From Octadecabacter dasysiphoniae (GTDB lineage: Bacteria > Pseudomonadota > Alphaproteobacteria > Rhodobacterales > Rhodobacteraceae), in NCBI RefSeq assembly GCF_021532615.1, contig NZ_JAKGAQ010000003.1, positions 62,001 through 126,000 of the forward strand: 64,000 nt of DNA, given 5' to 3'. The translations under genes were made by a program, and so were the position numbers. Below the pieces are notes generated by a model. That model had not been told where the DNA came from. It ran no database searches and worked only from the letters and a program-made list of their open reading frames with translations. Below, one piece after another: positions 62,630-64,000 of this stretch (positions within the stretch are counted from its first letter, which is position 1; each line of letters opens with the position of its first letter).

Positions 62630-63286
62630 CTAGGGGTGTTTCGGGGTGACGGTAGCGTCAAACGTTTTGCGCAGGGCGACGTCGACATCATCCATCGTGA
62701 CGGGCAGGCCCAGATCGACAAGCGACGTCACGCCGTGATCGGTGATGCCGCAGGGCACGATACCGTCAAAGTGGCTGAGGTCGGGTTCGACGTTGATGCT
62801 GATGCCGTGAAAGCTGATCCATTTGCGCAGGCGAATACCGAGGGCCGCGATTTTGTCTTCTGCGGGGCCAAGTGGTGTGAGGGGTTTGTCATCGCGCTGC
62901 ACCCAAACCCCGACGCGGCCATCGCGGATTTCGCCTGTAACGTTGAATTCGGCCAAGGTCGCGATCACCCATGTTTCAAGGTCTTTCACAAAACGGCGCA
63001 CGTCATGACCGCGCTTGCCCACATCAAGCATGACATAGGCCACCCGCTGGCCGGGGCCGTGATAGGTGTATTGGCCGCCGCGTTTGGTGTCGTGCACCGG
63101 AAAGCGGTCCGGATCGGTGAGGTCTTCGATCTTGGCAGAGGTTCCGGCGGTATAAAGGGGGGGGTGTTCGACCAGCCAGATACATTCATCCGCCGTGCCC
63201 GCATAGATCGCGTCTGCGCGGGTTTCCATGAAAGCGACGGCGTCGGCGTAATCTGTCAGCCCGTTCGTGGTGATCCATTCAACCAT
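62630..63286 (-). CDS. lipB: Octanoyl-[ACP]:protein octanoyltransferase LipB
   Basis: 218 residues from the ATG at 63286. It transfers octanoyl from ACP to lipoyl domains. Family motifs: [66 protein letters not shown] and the catalytic-cysteine region [15 protein letters not shown]; the lysine in KIAALG completes the Cys/Lys dyad. It follows the LytTR gene by 4 bases, so the two are probably cotranscribed. LipA is not in the window. Confidence 0.95.
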   Translation of the reverse strand: MVEWITTNGLTDYADAVAFMETRADAIYAGTADECIWLVEHPPLYTAGTSAKIEDLTDPDRFPVHDTKRGGQYTYHGPGQRVAYVMLDVGKRGHDVRRFVKDLETWVIATLAEFNVTGEIRDGRVGVWVQRDDKPLTPLGPAEDKIAALGIRLRKWISFHGISINVEPDLSHFDGIVPCGITDHGVTSLVDLGLPVTMDDVDVALRKTFDATVTPKHP

Positions 63287-63290
63287 GTGT

Positions 63291-63998
63291 CTACGCGGGC
63301 AAAAGCCCGGCCTTTTTGAGTGCGGGGACATTGGCGCGGCTGACGGGGATGTCGGGGCCATGGGCCATCGATATCATCGCACCGTCGCCTTTGCGGGTGG
63401 CGGCGGTGACGTGATCCAGCGCGACCCAATGCGAACGGTGCACCTGAAGCCCGCAGGTATCGCCGACGTCGCGGATGGCATCGGCCAGCCGCATCAGCAC
63501 CATGTCTTCGCCTTTGGTGGTGCGGATGCGCACGTAGTGATCTTCAACCGACAGGGCCACGAGGGGTGCGCGTTTGTCAAAGGGCAGGCGGTCCAGCAGC
63601 GCGGGGGGCGTCGTGGGGGCGGGGGGCGTCGTGGGGGCGGGGGCCGTCGTGGAAGCAGCCGTGGCGGAATGGTTCGCGATCTGGAACACAAACGTAATGA
63701 CAGATGAAATCACCGCCACATTGCCCGCGAGGATCAGCAAGGCCGTGCCTGTGGGCCAATATCCGATGGCCAAGCCGTTGATCAGATAGATGACACCAAA
63801 AACGCCCACCACCGTGAGGGCGGCGGCGGTGAGTGCGCGCATCAGCACGCTTTTGCCATCCGTCCACCTTTGGGCCAGTTGATTGCCGAAATATCCGACG
63901 CTGTAGCACGACACCGCGATCACCGCCCAATAGGCGAGGCGGGGCAGCGCGCGCATGACGTCGGATGTGTTGAACGGGCCTATAACCGTCAGGATCAC
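63291..63998 (-). CDS. Membrane LytTR-domain transcription regulator, edge of window
   Basis: At least 235 residues; the GTG at 63998 is the only start visible, and the true start may lie beyond the window. Three to four membrane spans ([62 protein letters not shown]) are followed by a linker of repeated Thr/Pro/Ala units and a LytTR DNA-binding domain: [30 protein letters not shown] and [12 protein letters not shown]. Membrane LytTR proteins (3TM or 4TM types) often act alone. Target genes unknown. Confidence 0.8.
   Translation of the reverse strand: MILTVIGPFNTSDVMRALPRLAYWAVIAVSCYSVGYFGNQLAQRWTDGKSVLMRALTAAALTVVGVFGVIYLINGLAIGYWPTGTALLILAGNVAVISSVITFVFQIANHSATAASTTAPAPTTPPAPTTPPALLDRLPFDKRAPLVALSVEDHYVRIRTTKGEDMVLMRLADAIRDVGDTCGLQVHRSHWVALDHVTAATRKGDGAMISMAHGPDIPVSRANVPALKKAGLLPA
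63609..63652. repeat. 18-base in-gene tandem repeat coding a Pro/Thr/Ala linker
   Basis: CGTCGTGGGGGCGGGGGG (63609-63626) is repeated at 63627-63644 with one change and begins a third time at 63645. On the minus strand it codes for repeated APTTPP units between the membrane and LytTR domains. The length could vary by slippage. Confidence 0.85.
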
Positions 63999-64000
63999 CG

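Noticed and set aside
1..64000. tRNA or rRNA genes, prophage or insertion sequences
   Set aside because: No cloverleaf-like or conserved rRNA sequence, transposase, integrase or phage structural gene was found in the gaps or frames.

Overview
The window is about 64 kb of an alphaproteobacterial chromosome, most likely a member of the Rhodobacteraceae (roseobacter group). The support is the aa3 oxidase subunit CtaD with Paracoccus-like residue spacing, the perM-hdaA-ppk-ppx block, a PccR-type regulator beside pccB, the choX-choW-choV / betI-betC-betB-betA cluster, heterotetrameric sarcosine oxidase, and single-copy Lol genes. No rRNA, tRNA, CRISPR array, prophage or insertion sequence is visible. 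Coding density is high, with many 1-30 base overlaps. The base composition is GC-rich throughout except for one clearly AT-richer gene at 47598-48473.

Region 1 (1-16.5 kb) deals with methylated amines and osmolytes. It holds a glutamate dehydrogenase, a C13-type peptidase lipoprotein, the sarcosine oxidase operon soxBDAG, an LRR lipoprotein, and divergent choline uptake (choXWV) and choline-O-sulfate oxidation genes (betI, betC, betB, betA) around a 14-base palindrome that is a likely BetI operator. Together these take choline sulfate to choline, betaine aldehyde and glycine betaine, and at the far end sarcosine to glycine and formaldehyde or methylene-THF. The demethylation steps from betaine to sarcosine are not in the window.

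Region 2 (16.5-34 kb) is the methylmalonyl-CoA pathway neighbourhood. It holds the regulator pccR, pccB, pccA and methylmalonyl-CoA mutase. Between them lie small lipoproteins, two sulfotransferase-like paralogues that both appear to start at TTG, and a DUF4174 protein. TTTGCAAA elements precede pccR and lie between the divergent MFS exporter and pccB. Just before it, a DUF465 gene has a class II-like FNR promoter. After it come VOC, GNAT, TerB-DnaJ and endonuclease/phosphatase genes.

Region 3 (34-47.4 kb) has polyphosphate metabolism and replication control (ppx, ppk, hdaA, an AI-2E exporter), fasciclin, proS, lolC/E-lolD, an Ldh-type dehydrogenase, secreted proteins, and a cytochrome c lipoprotein with a second perfect FNR box.

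Region 4 (47.4-64 kb) holds an AT-rich HNH-like gene coupled to parE, then ubiH, a HAD nucleotidase, a GntR regulator, an NfrB-like glycosyltransferase with a CtrA-type site, carA, yqeY and an EamA transporter. It ends with DUF1304, DUF2244, a small membrane protein homologous to the C-terminal third of cytochrome oxidase subunit I, ctaD itself, a GT87 enzyme, lipB and a LytTR membrane regulator cut by or close to the window edge.

The most interesting items are the truncated COX1 paralogue (58801-59364), the AT-rich zinc-finger/HNH-like gene attached to parE, the two FNR-type promoters, the PccR operator architecture, and the paired TTG-start sulfotransferase-like genes. No large new multi-gene system is evident.
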